Below are positions 17,334 through 26,862 of a stretch of 64,000 nucleotides of DNA, one piece after another. The DNA is from Halomonas sp. JB37 (GTDB lineage: Bacteria > Pseudomonadota > Gammaproteobacteria > Pseudomonadales > Halomonadaceae). Under the pieces are notes generated by a model. It did no database searches and was not told where the DNA came from. It saw only the letters and a list, made by a program, of their open reading frames with translations. Made by a program: the position numbers and the translations under genes. The stretch is taken from NCBI RefSeq assembly GCF_002332255.1, contig NZ_NRGW01000001.1:1364001-1428000 (forward strand), in the 5' to 3' direction. The first letter of the stretch is position 1; every line of letters starts with the position of its first letter.

Positions 17334-17356
17334 CTACCGGCCCCAACGGCCGGTAG
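17334..17356 (+). terminator. Intercistronic hairpin (attenuator) between dctP- and dctQ-like genes
   Basis: CTACCGGCC (17334-17342) pairs perfectly with GGCCGGTAG (17348-17356) over a five-base loop, followed by a weak CTTTGTT. It probably limits read-through or protects the upstream mRNA, so that binding protein exceeds permease. Confidence 0.7.
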
Positions 17357-17377
17357 CTTTGTTGCTGTGAGGCTGCC

Positions 17378-17857
17378 ATGAAAGGCTTTCCTGATGCCCG
17401 CCTTGAACGCTGGTTGGGCGCGCTGGCATTAAGTATTATCTCTTTGATTAGTCTTGGAAATGTTGTTACTCGCTACTTAACCGGCGGCTCTTTTTCGTTC
17501 ACCGAAGAGTTTTCCGTTTTTTTGTTAGTGATTCTGACCTTTGCCGGCGCCTCGGTGGCGCTGCGGCGTAATCGGCACATCCGCATTAGCTTTTTAGAGC
17601 GCGCATTGCCGCCGAAGTACCGCCGCGGACTGATCGTATTGCAAGCGCTGTGCGTTGCCATTGTGCTGGGTTTGATCTCTTGGTATGGCGGTAAATTAGC
17701 CTGGCAAGAGTATCAGTGGGAGTCACTTTCGCCAGGGCTTGGGTTGCCCCAGTGGTGGTATTTAGTATGGCTACCGGTCCTGACAGCCGCCATGCTCTGG
17801 CGGTTGGTACAGCAGACGCATGACCGTTTGACGGGGAGACTCTCCGATGAGCCCTGA
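17378..17857 (+). CDS. TRAP transporter small permease (DctQ family)
   Basis: The four-helix small membrane subunit of a TRAP transporter, 159 residues. The conserved VTRYLTGGSFSFTEEFSVFLLV and the RRNRHIRI region after the second helix are seen. It partners the DctM-like protein encoded next, which it overlaps by 11 bases, implying translational coupling. GTGAGG precedes the ATG. Confidence 0.92.
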   Translation: MKGFPDARLERWLGALALSIISLISLGNVVTRYLTGGSFSFTEEFSVFLLVILTFAGASVALRRNRHIRISFLERALPPKYRRGLIVLQALCVAIVLGLISWYGGKLAWQEYQWESLSPGLGLPQWWYLVWLPVLTAAMLWRLVQQTHDRLTGRLSDEP

Positions 17858-19151
17858 TGTATGGATGATTCTGGCCTTTGCAGGGTTATTGATTGCTGGC
17901 GTGCCGGTGGCATTTTCATTGGCGCTTTCCGGCGCGGTGGGCATCGTAATTGGACTGTCGCCGGATATGCTTGCCACGTTAGGCACTAATACCTACAACA
18001 GCATCGCTAAATATCCCCTGATTGCGATTCCGCTGTTCATTTTAACCGGGCTTATTTTTGAACGCTCAGGCGTGGCACTGCGGCTTGTGCGCTTTGCTCA
18101 GGCGTTGATTGGCCCCCGCCATGGTGGCTTGGCGTTAGTGGCGGTACTGGTATGCATGATTATGGGGGGCATGAGCGGTTCAGGGCCCGCCGATGCGGCG
18201 GCTGTCGCGATGGTGATGCTACCCAGTATGACCAAAGCCGGTTATCCCAAACCTTTCTCAGCCACGCTGATCGCAGCATCGGCTTCTACCGCGATTCTTA
18301 TTCCACCCTCAGTGGCGCTGATTCTTTACTCGATTGTCGTGCCCGGCGTTGATCTACGTGCTCTTTTTGCGGCGGGTTTGTTTCCAGGGATTTTGGCGGG
18401 CATCGCGCTGTTAGTCCCTGCGATGATTGTTTCCAAACGCTATGGCTGGGAAGGCGGAACACCGGTGGAAGGCGCTGAGCAGCTCAGCGTGCGCACCACG
18501 TTTAAGCAGGCGATACCGGCGCTATTTGCACCGGTGCTGATTCTAGGCGGCCTGCGCTCGGGCCTATTTACACCGACAGAAGCCGCCGTTGTCGCGGTTG
18601 CATATGGGGCACTAGTTGGGCTGTTTTTCACCCGCGAGCTATCGCTTCGCGATTTGTGGGAGCTGCTCGGCGAAGCGGCGATTATTTCCGGTGTGGTGAT
18701 GTTAATTATCGCCCTGGCGGGTATTTTTGCCTGGGCGGGGACAATGCTGGGCACCTTCCGTCATTTAGCGGAATGGGTGATTGGCCTGACCGACAACGGC
18801 GTATTACTGCTTGTTTTGGTGATGCTGGCGGTGTTGGTGGCGGGCATGTTGCTGGATGCCATCTCGATTTACTTAATCATGATGCCCATTCTGATTCCCG
18901 TGATGCAGCACTTTGAGTGGAATCCGGTATGGTTTGGCATTCTCTTAGCGATGAATATTGCGATCGGGCAGTTTACGCCGCCGGTTGCGGTCAATTTAAT
19001 GGTGACCACCGAAGTGGCAAAAATTCGCTTGGAACAAACGATTGGGTGGGCGCTGCTGTTTGTGGTCGCGATGGGCTGTGCGCTGGCGCTGGTCGCACTG
19101 TTCCCCGCAATCGCGCTGTGGCTACCCACTGTGCTGGGCTATAACGTTTAA
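17847..19151 (+). CDS. TRAP transporter large permease (DctM family)
   Basis: The transport-channel subunit of the TRAP system, with 434 residues and about 12 membrane segments, belonging to the ion transporter superfamily; the cargo is moved with Na+. Signature stretches are GVPVAFSLALSGAVGI, the GGMSGSGPADAAAVAMVMLPSM loop and its symmetry mate near IGQFTPPVAVNLMV, and PSVALILYSIVVPG. It is coupled to dctQ by overlap. The substrate is unknown. No clear terminator was seen after it. Confidence 0.93.
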   Translation: MSPDVWMILAFAGLLIAGVPVAFSLALSGAVGIVIGLSPDMLATLGTNTYNSIAKYPLIAIPLFILTGLIFERSGVALRLVRFAQALIGPRHGGLALVAVLVCMIMGGMSGSGPADAAAVAMVMLPSMTKAGYPKPFSATLIAASASTAILIPPSVALILYSIVVPGVDLRALFAAGLFPGILAGIALLVPAMIVSKRYGWEGGTPVEGAEQLSVRTTFKQAIPALFAPVLILGGLRSGLFTPTEAAVVAVAYGALVGLFFTRELSLRDLWELLGEAAIISGVVMLIIALAGIFAWAGTMLGTFRHLAEWVIGLTDNGVLLLVLVMLAVLVAGMLLDAISIYLIMMPILIPVMQHFEWNPVWFGILLAMNIAIGQFTPPVAVNLMVTTEVAKIRLEQTIGWALLFVVAMGCALALVALFPAIALWLPTVLGYNV

Positions 19152-19611
19152 TAAGCGCTTAGTCCCTGGCACATAAGAACCCTGGAGGTCGAGCAAACTG
19201 CGAAAATCATTATTCCCTATGCGAAAACGGTATGGGGTTTAACGCTTACTAAACGTTACCGGCCGTTAAACTACTATCTTCCGCGGTCATATGCGCTTTA
19301 AATGGACGATGAGGCGACGACTCATTGCCAAGCGTGCTTTTTCGTTAAGCATTTTGTTTTTCGCCAAACGTTTTGTTTTTCGCTAAAGTAGTAATAACAG
19401 GTAGCCATGCCGGTGCCTGTCACAGATTGTCTAAGCAATAGATTATCTGCAGATATAGCACGCCTTTAGAACAGGAGGCCTGCAGAGCAGAATGTCTTGA
19501 AATCGTTTTGGGGCACGAACACCTTAGGGAACGGTTCACAGGGTGAAACCAAAACGCGCGATGTTCACAACATAAACTACGCTAATAACATCAAGATAAA
19601 GAGGTATGTTC
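19152..19611. other. Intergenic leader of the TAXI-TRAP operon with short tandem repeats
   Basis: This 460-base stretch has no credible gene. It holds the end of the DctM transcript and the promoter region of the TAXI gene. The only structure seen is a T-rich array of about 19-base repeats (19333-19387) and loosely inverted AAACGTTACCGGCCGTTAAAC around 19250-19271, which may be an operator. Confidence 0.4.
19333..19387. repeat. T-rich tandem repeat, 19 bases x 2 plus a degenerate copy
   Basis: CATTTTGTTTTTCGCCAAA (19350-19368) and CGTTTTGTTTTTCGCTAAA (19369-19387) are adjacent and differ at three positions. A 17-base diverged copy precedes them (19333-19349). The position upstream of the TAXI promoter could be regulatory. 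Confidence 0.75.
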
Positions 19612-20592
19612 ATGAAACGCCATGCATTTTCCACTGCCGCCTTCTCGGGTGCGCTCATTGCTGCAGCGACCTTCGCGTCACCTGCGGTGGCACAAGAACG
19701 CTACATCACCATCGGTACAGGCGGCCAAACCGGTGTTTATTACGTCGTCGGCCAGTCGGTTTGCCGTATGGTTAACCGTGGCAGCGATGAGCACAACATT
19801 CGCTGTAACGCACCGTCTACCGGTGGTTCGGTTGCTAACGTGAACGGCATGAAGAGCGGCGAGTTGGACATGGGCGTTGTTCAGTCTGATGTTCAATACC
19901 GCGCTTACAATGGCGAAGCCAACTTCGAAGAAGAAGGACCTTGGGAAGAGATGCGCTCGGTATTCACCATGCATGGTGAGCCGCTAACCGTGGTTGCTCG
20001 TGCTGATTCCGGTATTGAGACCATCAGCGATTTCCCTGGCAAGCGTGTCAACATCGGTAACCCGGGTTCTGGTCAGCGTAATACCATGGATGTGGTCATG
20101 GAGGCGTTTGGCTGGGACGAAGACACCTTTGCGCTGGCGTCTCAGCTAGATGCCGCCGAGCAGTCTGCAGCCCTGTCAGATAACAACATCGATGCGATGG
20201 TCTATGTTGTTGGTCACCCGAACGGTTCTATCCAAGAAGCCACGACTACCATCGATGCGCGCTTAGTGCCGGTGACCGGTGATGAAATCGACGCGCTGAT
20301 TGAAGAGTACCCGTACTACACCCGCTCTGTGATTCCGGGTGGCCTGTACCGTGGTAACGACGAAGACGTTGAAACCTTTGGCGTTGCCGCTACCTTCGTT
20401 TCTTCAGCCGATGTTGATGAAGACATTGTCTATGAAACAGTGAAAGCAGTATTTGAAAACTTTGATCGCTTCAAGCGTCTGCACCCAGCGTTTGAAAATC
20501 TTAACGAAGAAGACATGATCTCTGACGGCTTAACCGCCCCGTTGCATGACGGCGCAGCGCGTTATTACCGTGAGCGTGGCTGGATCGAGTAA
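19612..20592 (+). CDS. TAXI-family TRAP solute-binding protein
   Basis: The periplasmic binding protein of a TAXI-type TRAP transporter. A signal peptide ends near AVAQE. The family hallmark ITIGTGGQTGVYYVVGQSVCRMVN follows directly, then STGGSVANVNGMKSGELDMGVVQSD and the GSGQRNTMDVV loop. I chose the second ATG at 19612 (326 residues) because AGAGG lies eight bases before it and only two before the ATG at 19606. It feeds the fused permease encoded next. TAXI proteins typically bind glutamate or other carboxylates; the ligand here is unknown. Confidence 0.92.
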   Translation: MKRHAFSTAAFSGALIAAATFASPAVAQERYITIGTGGQTGVYYVVGQSVCRMVNRGSDEHNIRCNAPSTGGSVANVNGMKSGELDMGVVQSDVQYRAYNGEANFEEEGPWEEMRSVFTMHGEPLTVVARADSGIETISDFPGKRVNIGNPGSGQRNTMDVVMEAFGWDEDTFALASQLDAAEQSAALSDNNIDAMVYVVGHPNGSIQEATTTIDARLVPVTGDEIDALIEEYPYYTRSVIPGGLYRGNDEDVETFGVAATFVSSADVDEDIVYETVKAVFENFDRFKRLHPAFENLNEEDMISDGLTAPLHDGAARYYRERGWIE

Positions 20593-20646
20593 GTTTAAGC
20601 ACCAGCGTAAAGATAGGTCGGTGAGTAGTATTCACCTCGAGTAGTA

Positions 20647-20675
20647 AAGCGCGGGCACCCTGGGTGTCCGCGCTT
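20647..20675 (+). terminator. Intercistronic hairpin between the TAXI and permease genes
   Basis: AAGCGCGG (20647-20654) pairs with CCGCGCTT (20668-20675), with further pairing of the inner GCACC/GGTGT and a small loop. A short CTTGTTG follows. As in the DctPQM operon, it likely reduces permease expression relative to binding protein. Confidence 0.7.
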
Positions 20676-20724
20676 CTTGTTGAAAGCGCTGATTGTCAGC
20701 GCTGACCATAGGCAGGGCAAGCGT

Positions 20725-23337
20725 ATGCGTGATGACAAACAACCTTCGGCGGTCGCTGAAAGTGACCTAGAGGATATGGTTGCTTCCAGCGACTCGGGGG
20801 CAAGAAAGCCCGCAGGCGTGCCGGGGAAACTGTTGGTAAGCATTGCAGCGATATGGTCGCTGTTTCAACTTTGGATAGCTTCACCGCTGCCGTATATGGT
20901 GGGGGTCGGTGTATTTAATGCCACTGAATCACGCTCGATTCATTTGGCGTTCGCGCTGTTTCTTGCCTTTATGGCTTACCCCGCATTTAAGCGCTCACCG
21001 CGTGACCGCATTCCGCTTCAAGACTGGGCGTTGGCAGCGGTAGCTGCTTTTTGCGGTTTGTACTTATTTATTTTTTATGCCGATTTAGCACAGCGCCCTG
21101 GGCGTCCTATCACTCAAGATATCGTGATTGGCGTGCTTGGCATCATTATGTTGTTAGAAGCCACCCGGCGTGCGCTGGGGCCGCCGTTAATGATCGTGGC
21201 GGGATTGTTTATTGCCTACTCGCTGTTTGGCCCTTACATGCCGGGCATTTTGGCCCACCGCGGTGTGAGTTTGGGCGGTTTGATTAATCACCAGTGGCTG
21301 GGCACCCAGGGGGTGTTTGGTATTGCGCTGGGCGTTTCTACCAGTTTTGTTTTCCTATTTGTTCTGTTTGGCGCACTGCTTGAGAAAGCCGGTGCGGGTA
21401 ACTATTTCATTAAAGTCGCTTTTTCCATGCTGGGCCATTTGAAAGGCGGGCCAGCCAAAGCCGCCGTCGTGGCGTCAGGGTTGACTGGCTTGATCTCAGG
21501 ATCGTCGATTGCCAATACGGTAACCACGGGTACGTTTACGATCCCGATGATGAAGCGCGTTGGCTTCAGTGCAGAAAAAGCGGGCGCTGTTGAAGTTGCC
21601 TCCTCAGTGAATGGCCAAATCATGCCGCCGGTCATGGGCGCCGCTGCGTTCTTGATGGTGGAGTACGTGGGCATTTCTTACGTCGAAGTTATTAAGCATG
21701 CCTTTTTGCCTGCGATCATTTCCTATATTGCCCTTATCTATATTGTTCACCTTGAAGCCTTAAAGGCGGATATGAAGGGGCTGCCTTCAAGCAATCCTAA
21801 ACGCCCTTTGTTGAACAAGATTCTTGGCTTTATGACCGGCCTGATTTTGTTGATGGCGCTATCGTTTGTCGTTTATTACGGCCTTGGCTGGCTCAAGCCG
21901 GTATTAGGTGATGCGGCCCCCTGGGTCGTGTCTGTGGGTTTGGCGGTCATTTATGTCGGGCTATTGAAAGTTAGTTCGAACTACCCAGAACTCGAGATGG
22001 ATGACCCGAATACTGCGGTGTTAACGCTGCCACAAACGCGGCCGACGGTCATGGTGGGGCTGCATTACATCCTGCCGGTTGTCGTACTGGTGTGGTGTTT
22101 GATGGTTGAGCGCATGTCTCCAGGGCTGTCAGCATTTTGGGCAACCATGTTTATGATCTTTATTATGCTCACTCAGCGCCCCGTGATCGCTTTTTTTCGT
22201 GGCCACAGCAAGTTCGCGGCGGATGTCAAAGAGGGCTTTAAAGACCTTTGGGACGGTCTTGTGGCCGGTGCGCGCAACATGATTGGTATTGGTATTGCCA
22301 CCGCTACCGCCGGTATTGTGGTAGGCGCCGTGTCTCAGACCGGCGTGGGCTTAGTGCTAGCAGACGTCGTGGAGATTCTTTCCGGCGGCAACCTGATGAT
22401 GATTTTGCTGCTTACCGCGCTGTTAAGCCTGATTTTGGGCATGGGCTTACCGACCACGGCCAACTACATTGTAGTTTCCGCGCTCATGGCGCCGGTGATT
22501 GTATTGTTGGGTCAGCAGAATGGACTGATTGTACCGCTGATTGCCGTGCATCTATTCGTGTTCTACTTCGGCATCATGGCGGACGTAACGCCCCCGGTGG
22601 GGTTAGCCTCATTCGCTGCGGCCGCGGTGTCAGGAGGCGACCCCTTGCGCACCGGTTTCCAGGCGTTTTACTACAGCCTACGCACGGCGGCACTGCCGTT
22701 CCTGTTCATCTTCAATACCGATTTGCTGCTGATCGATGTCACGGTGATGCAAGGCATTTTGGTGTTTATTGTCGCGACCAGCGCCATGCTGATATTTGCG
22801 GCGGGTACGCAAGGCTACATGCTTGTTCGTAGCCGCTGGTATGAATCGCTGTTACTGTTGCTAGTGGCCTTTACGCTGTTCCGCCCAGGTTTCTGGATGG
22901 ACAGAATTCACAATCCTTACGAGTCAATTCCGCCAACTCAGTTTGCCGAAGCGCTAGGCAACGTCGAGGATGGCAGTAACCTGCGCGTGCAAATCGCCGG
23001 CGTCAATGATTACGGTGATCCAATGACGACCTACGTTCTGGTTCCTGTTCCTAGCGGTGATTCGGGTGAAGAACGTATGGAGGCACTGGGCATGGAGCTC
23101 GTCGCGGATGGCGATAAAGCCATGGTCGACTTCATTGAGTTTGGCAGCCAGGCGGCTGAGTTAGGCTTTGATTTTGATCAAGAGATCATTGAAGTGCTGG
23201 CGCCCGTGAATCGTTGGACCAAAGAGTGGCTGTGGATTCCGGCGCTCATTATCTTTGGCCTGGTGGTATTGCTTCAGCGCCGTCGGCGAGTAAAACAAAC
23301 CGACGAGCCTGACAGTAAACCAGCAGCAACGGTCTAA
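20725..23337 (+). CDS. Fused TRAP transporter permease (TAXI type, 4TM/12TM)
   Basis: One polypeptide of 870 residues joins the small and large TRAP membrane subunits, as is usual for TAXI systems. An N-terminal set of about four helices leads into the DctM-like part with GLISGSSIANTVTTGTFTIPMMKR, GQIMPPVMGAAAFLMVEY and the mirrored GLPTTANYIVVSALMAPVI and DVTPPVGLASFAAAAVSGG. The last 200 residues include a soluble DUF3394-like segment (about 740-840) and a final helix. The start is placed at the ATG at 20725, with AGGG nine bases upstream; the frame opens at a TTG at 20677. It is likely Na+-driven uptake. Confidence 0.9.
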   Translation: MRDDKQPSAVAESDLEDMVASSDSGARKPAGVPGKLLVSIAAIWSLFQLWIASPLPYMVGVGVFNATESRSIHLAFALFLAFMAYPAFKRSPRDRIPLQDWALAAVAAFCGLYLFIFYADLAQRPGRPITQDIVIGVLGIIMLLEATRRALGPPLMIVAGLFIAYSLFGPYMPGILAHRGVSLGGLINHQWLGTQGVFGIALGVSTSFVFLFVLFGALLEKAGAGNYFIKVAFSMLGHLKGGPAKAAVVASGLTGLISGSSIANTVTTGTFTIPMMKRVGFSAEKAGAVEVASSVNGQIMPPVMGAAAFLMVEYVGISYVEVIKHAFLPAIISYIALIYIVHLEALKADMKGLPSSNPKRPLLNKILGFMTGLILLMALSFVVYYGLGWLKPVLGDAAPWVVSVGLAVIYVGLLKVSSNYPELEMDDPNTAVLTLPQTRPTVMVGLHYILPVVVLVWCLMVERMSPGLSAFWATMFMIFIMLTQRPVIAFFRGHSKFAADVKEGFKDLWDGLVAGARNMIGIGIATATAGIVVGAVSQTGVGLVLADVVEILSGGNLMMILLLTALLSLILGMGLPTTANYIVVSALMAPVIVLLGQQNGLIVPLIAVHLFVFYFGIMADVTPPVGLASFAAAAVSGGDPLRTGFQAFYYSLRTAALPFLFIFNTDLLLIDVTVMQGILVFIVATSAMLIFAAGTQGYMLVRSRWYESLLLLLVAFTLFRPGFWMDRIHNPYESIPPTQFAEALGNVEDGSNLRVQIAGVNDYGDPMTTYVLVPVPSGDSGEERMEALGMELVADGDKAMVDFIEFGSQAAELGFDFDQEIIEVLAPVNRWTKEWLWIPALIIFGLVVLLQRRRRVKQTDEPDSKPAATV

Positions 23338-23348
23338 AGGAGGTCATC

Positions 23349-23777
23349 ATGTATCAGAAAATCCTACTGCCTGTGGATCTCAACGAAGAGGCTTCATGGA
23401 AGAAAGCATTGCCGACAGCGATTACGTTGTGTGAAACCTTTGGGGCATCGCTACATGTAATAACGGTGCTGCCGGAATTTAAGCTGCCTATGGTTGGTGC
23501 TTATTTCCCCAAAGACTTTTCGAAAAAAGCGCATGAAGCCATGACAGAAACCCAGCATGCTTTCATTCAGGCCAATGTTCCTGAGGGTATTAAAACGCAG
23601 AGCATCATCGTAGATGGATCTCCCTGGGAGGCCATCATCAAGGTGGGTAAAAAACTCAACGTTGATCTGATTGTGATGGCATCTCACACCAAGCGAAAGT
23701 TTGTCGACTATGTGCTAGGTCCTAACGCCGAACATGTTGTCCATCACGCCAAAGTGTCGGTCATGATTGTGCGCTAG
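23349..23777 (+). CDS. Universal stress protein (UspA family), TRAP-associated
   Basis: A 142-residue cytoplasmic USP. The N-terminal KILLPVDLNEEASWKKALP and the C-terminal DLIVMASHTKR and VVHHAKVSVMIVR are family features. The usual ATP motif G-2x-G-9x-G-(S/T) is degraded: SHTKRK replaces the first glycines and GPN replaces GS. Nucleotide binding is therefore doubtful. A textbook AAGGAGG stands before the ATG, 11 bases after the permease gene. Halomonas elongata has a USP (TeaD) at the end of its ectoine TRAP operon that modulates transport; an analogous role here is inferred. Confidence 0.88.
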   Translation: MYQKILLPVDLNEEASWKKALPTAITLCETFGASLHVITVLPEFKLPMVGAYFPKDFSKKAHEAMTETQHAFIQANVPEGIKTQSIIVDGSPWEAIIKVGKKLNVDLIVMASHTKRKFVDYVLGPNAEHVVHHAKVSVMIVR

Positions 23778-23861
23778 AAAGGTGCGGATGAACTGCGCGC
23801 CTTGAAGGCACAGATCTGAAGACATTGACCTTGAAGACATAGATAAAGTGGTACATCTTAT

Positions 23862-23893
23862 AAACTCCGGGCGAATAGCTCGGAGTTTTTTTG
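23862..23893 (+). terminator. Rho-independent terminator after the TAXI-TRAP-USP operon
   Basis: AAACTCCG (23862-23869) pairs with CGGAGTTT (23881-23888) over an 11-base loop and is followed by a run of T to 23892. Confidence 0.9.
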
Positions 23894-23987
23894 TCACAAG
23901 ATAACGCGATGTTACAACGGTATTGAATTCATGTCTCATTGCGCGCTGACGGCTTATTTACACAGTAATCAGATTGAGGTGACGGCG

Positions 23988-24500
23988 GTGAAAGCATCTT
24001 TAATAGGTTGGGCAATACTGATGCTTGGCGTACCTCTTGTGGGGTGGGCTAGCGCGTCAGAGCCGCTGAATTTGTCGAATGCCCCCGTGCTTCTGACGGT
24101 GAGTGGCAATATTGCGCTTGAGAACGCGGGGCATGAAGTGCAGCTTGATCTCGCTACGTTAGAGGCACTACCGCAGTATGAGTTTGCAACGAATACGCCA
24201 TGGACTGCCGAGGTTAATCATTATCGTGGACCGTTAATGCGTGATCTTCTATCACATTTAAACGCCGATACCGATACGGTGCACGTCGCAGCGCTGGATG
24301 GCTATGAAGCCGATATACCAGTCAGTGATTTTGAGAAATACGAGGTTATTTTGGCATTAACAAAAGACGGCGCCGCTATTCCGGTTCGCGAGCTCGGCCC
24401 GCTGTGGATACTTTATCCTTTTGACCAGGATGATGCGCTGCTAAGCGAAAAAATGCGCTTTAGATCGGTATGGCAGGTTATGCACATCAATGTCCGTTAG
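23988..24500 (+). CDS. Periplasmic molybdopterin-oxidoreductase-fold (SUOX-like) protein
   Basis: A 170-residue protein with an N-terminal hydrophobic signal segment (ASLIGWAILMLGVPLVGWA). It carries one small domain resembling the oxidoreductase molybdopterin-binding fold: LDLATLEALPQYEF, TPWTAEVNHYRGPLMRDLL, VAALDGYEADIPVSDF and LGPLWILYPF. The single cysteine that would ligate molybdenum in true sulfite-oxidase-type enzymes is absent, so it is more likely a ligand-binding or sensory domain. I chose the GTG at 23988 (GAGGTG upstream) over the ATG at 23931. It overlaps the following hybrid kinase gene by 11 bases, suggesting a joint signalling module. Confidence 0.72.
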   Translation: MKASLIGWAILMLGVPLVGWASASEPLNLSNAPVLLTVSGNIALENAGHEVQLDLATLEALPQYEFATNTPWTAEVNHYRGPLMRDLLSHLNADTDTVHVAALDGYEADIPVSDFEKYEVILALTKDGAAIPVRELGPLWILYPFDQDDALLSEKMRFRSVWQVMHINVR

Positions 24501-26754
24501 CGGTTTAACCACGCAGGTATCAAGCCTACTGCGCTACCCGCGGCGCCTTAAGTTCGCAGCAATCATTGCCGTACTATTATTCGCCGGTGCGTTAGTAGTG
24601 GCAACGCTGGCAGCCTGGCGACAGGATAATCTTACCCAAAGTTTGCGCGAAGATACTGCTTGGGTTGTTTATAAGCTGGACCGTGATGCGGTTCAACTGG
24701 TCAATCATGTACTGACATTGGATCATCAACCGCTAACGCCAGCGGAGCGCTATGCGCTTACCCTTCGCTTTGAACTGCTGTATAGCCGAATTACGTTACT
24801 CAACGAGGGAGACGTCAGCGCGTTATTACAAAATATCACGACTGCACGCGAGCTGTTTAGTCAGATCCAAACGCAGGTAGATGGGCTGGATATGATGTTC
24901 AGGGCTTTTGGGGTGCCTGACCACCGAGGCGTGTCACAGCCACTCCCGCTGGCGGCATTGGGAGATAAACTTCAGACACTGACGCGAAGTACTGAGCGTC
25001 TTGTTATTGCTATTAACGGCTACTTAGCGGAGTCGGCGACGGCAGAGCGAGAACAGCTCAGCCTGCTCTACAGACTTCTTATGACGTTGATCGTCGCAAT
25101 GAGTTTAGCGGCCTTTTTGGTGGTCGCTTTTTTAGTGCGTGAAACACGCGAAAGTGCAGCGATAAGGCGCGAGCAGGCACAGCTTGCTCTACAGTTGGAA
25201 GTGACCGCTAAACAGGCGCAGGCGGCGAACCAAGCAAAATCGGATTTTTTAGCGATCGTTAGCCATGAAATTCGCACGCCTTTGAACGGTGTCATTGGTA
25301 TGAGCGAGCTATTGCGTGAATCTGTAAGTCCTGCACAGGTAGAAGACTACGCCTATACGATCCACGATAGCGCTAATCAGCTGCTATCAATGATCAATGA
25401 AATTCTCGATTTCTCGAAAATTGAGGCCGGGCACTTAGCCCTTCAAACATCGCCCACGGCTATTCGTTTACTGGTCGACAGCGTGGTGGAACTATTTACG
25501 CCGCGGATAAAAATGAAGGAATTAACCTTTAGCGTTGACGTGGACACACGGGTACCCGCTTGGGTGATGGTCGATGCAGGGCGGCTCAGGCAAATATTAC
25601 TTAATCTTATCGCCAATGCGATTAAATTCACCGACTACGGTGGGATCAGCGTTCAAGTCTCCACTAAGTTCGATCAGCTAGTATTTGAAATTAGCGACAC
25701 GGGATGTGGGCTGAGTGAACATCAGCAGGCCCGCCTTTTTGAGCCTTTTCAGCAGGCCGATGAGTCCGTGACTCGGCGTTTTGGTGGAACCGGATTGGGC
25801 CTGGCGATTTGCAAACGCCTAAGCGAGGCGATGCAAGGACGAATAGTCGTGTCGAGCCATCTTGGCCAAGGCAGTATCTTTCGGTGTGAGCTGCCCTTGG
25901 TGGAGGCTGATCCGGTGTCAGTGTCATTGCCCAGCGCACCTCAACAGGACTTTACTGGCATAACGTTGCTGCTAGTCGAAGATAACGCGGTGAATCGCAA
26001 AGTGGCGATTGGTTTATTATCCCGTTTAGGTTGCGATGTCGTGTGGGCTGAAAATGGCCAGGATGCCCTTGCCATGGCTCAGTCTCAACAGGTGCATCTT
26101 ATCTTTATGGATATCCAGCTGCCCGATATGGATGGCCTTACGGTCGCACAGCTTATGCGCGAGCAGGGTGGCTGGCTTGACAGTGTGCCTATCGTCGCTA
26201 TGACGGCGGGTGGCGCGGAGGATGACCGCCAACGCTGTCTTGCGGCGGGCATGAGCGATTACCTTACCAAACCGCTGTCGCTATCTGCGCTAAGTAGCCT
26301 GCTGGCATCGCAGCTTTTTGCCACGCCCGACGCGGCTTCTCTGCCAGCGCTGCCGGTCTTGCAAACGCAGCTCGGCGCGCAGTCATTACTCAATACCGAC
26401 ACGCTGAACATGCTAAAAGCGACCCTAGGCGATGTGAGCTTGACGCAGCTGATCACGCTTTATCACCAGCAAGTAAGTGATTACTGCGAGCAGCTAACGG
26501 CCTGCCTAGCGCAGGCCCCTCTCAGCGATGAGCAGCAACAGCAGGTCGTACGTTTGGCGCACCAGCTGCGCGGCGAATCTGTGAGTATGGGAGCCGACAA
26601 GCTGGCCGACCAGGCGCAGCAGCTGGAAACATTAATGACAACGGATCCGTTCACTCAAAGCAAACGAGATGAGATATTTAGCGCGTTACGCTTAACGGCG
26701 TCGCACACTCATGCAGCGATGGAGAAATGGTGCCGTGAGCACCTATCAGGCTGA
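24490..26754 (+). CDS. Hybrid sensor histidine kinase (HisKA-HATPase-REC-Hpt)
   Basis: A 754-residue membrane kinase. Helices at about 22-43 and 197-216 enclose a periplasmic helical sensor region without a named domain. A coiled linker leads to the HisKA box, AIVSHEIRTPLNG (phospho-His near 259), then the ATPase with LNLIANAIKF, DTGCGL and GGTGLGLAICKRL. A REC domain follows with the phospho-Asp in LIFMDIQLPDMDG, then a C-terminal Hpt with VRLAHQLRGES. This is an ArcB/BarA-like phosphorelay layout. It is coupled by an 11-base overlap to the SUOX-like periplasmic protein. No partner response regulator lies adjacent. Confidence 0.92.
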   Translation: MSVSGLTTQVSSLLRYPRRLKFAAIIAVLLFAGALVVATLAAWRQDNLTQSLREDTAWVVYKLDRDAVQLVNHVLTLDHQPLTPAERYALTLRFELLYSRITLLNEGDVSALLQNITTARELFSQIQTQVDGLDMMFRAFGVPDHRGVSQPLPLAALGDKLQTLTRSTERLVIAINGYLAESATAEREQLSLLYRLLMTLIVAMSLAAFLVVAFLVRETRESAAIRREQAQLALQLEVTAKQAQAANQAKSDFLAIVSHEIRTPLNGVIGMSELLRESVSPAQVEDYAYTIHDSANQLLSMINEILDFSKIEAGHLALQTSPTAIRLLVDSVVELFTPRIKMKELTFSVDVDTRVPAWVMVDAGRLRQILLNLIANAIKFTDYGGISVQVSTKFDQLVFEISDTGCGLSEHQQARLFEPFQQADESVTRRFGGTGLGLAICKRLSEAMQGRIVVSSHLGQGSIFRCELPLVEADPVSVSLPSAPQQDFTGITLLLVEDNAVNRKVAIGLLSRLGCDVVWAENGQDALAMAQSQQVHLIFMDIQLPDMDGLTVAQLMREQGGWLDSVPIVAMTAGGAEDDRQRCLAAGMSDYLTKPLSLSALSSLLASQLFATPDAASLPALPVLQTQLGAQSLLNTDTLNMLKATLGDVSLTQLITLYHQQVSDYCEQLTACLAQAPLSDEQQQQVVRLAHQLRGESVSMGADKLADQAQQLETLMTTDPFTQSKRDEIFSALRLTASHTHAAMEKWCREHLSG

Positions 26755-26862
26755 GCCTGTAACAGTGAGGGCTAGTACTGCCATTGTTGTATATCGCTAC
26801 GGGCCATACTGAATAACACTGTAAGCTTGTTTTGAATAATCATAATGCTCAGGAGCCTTTCA

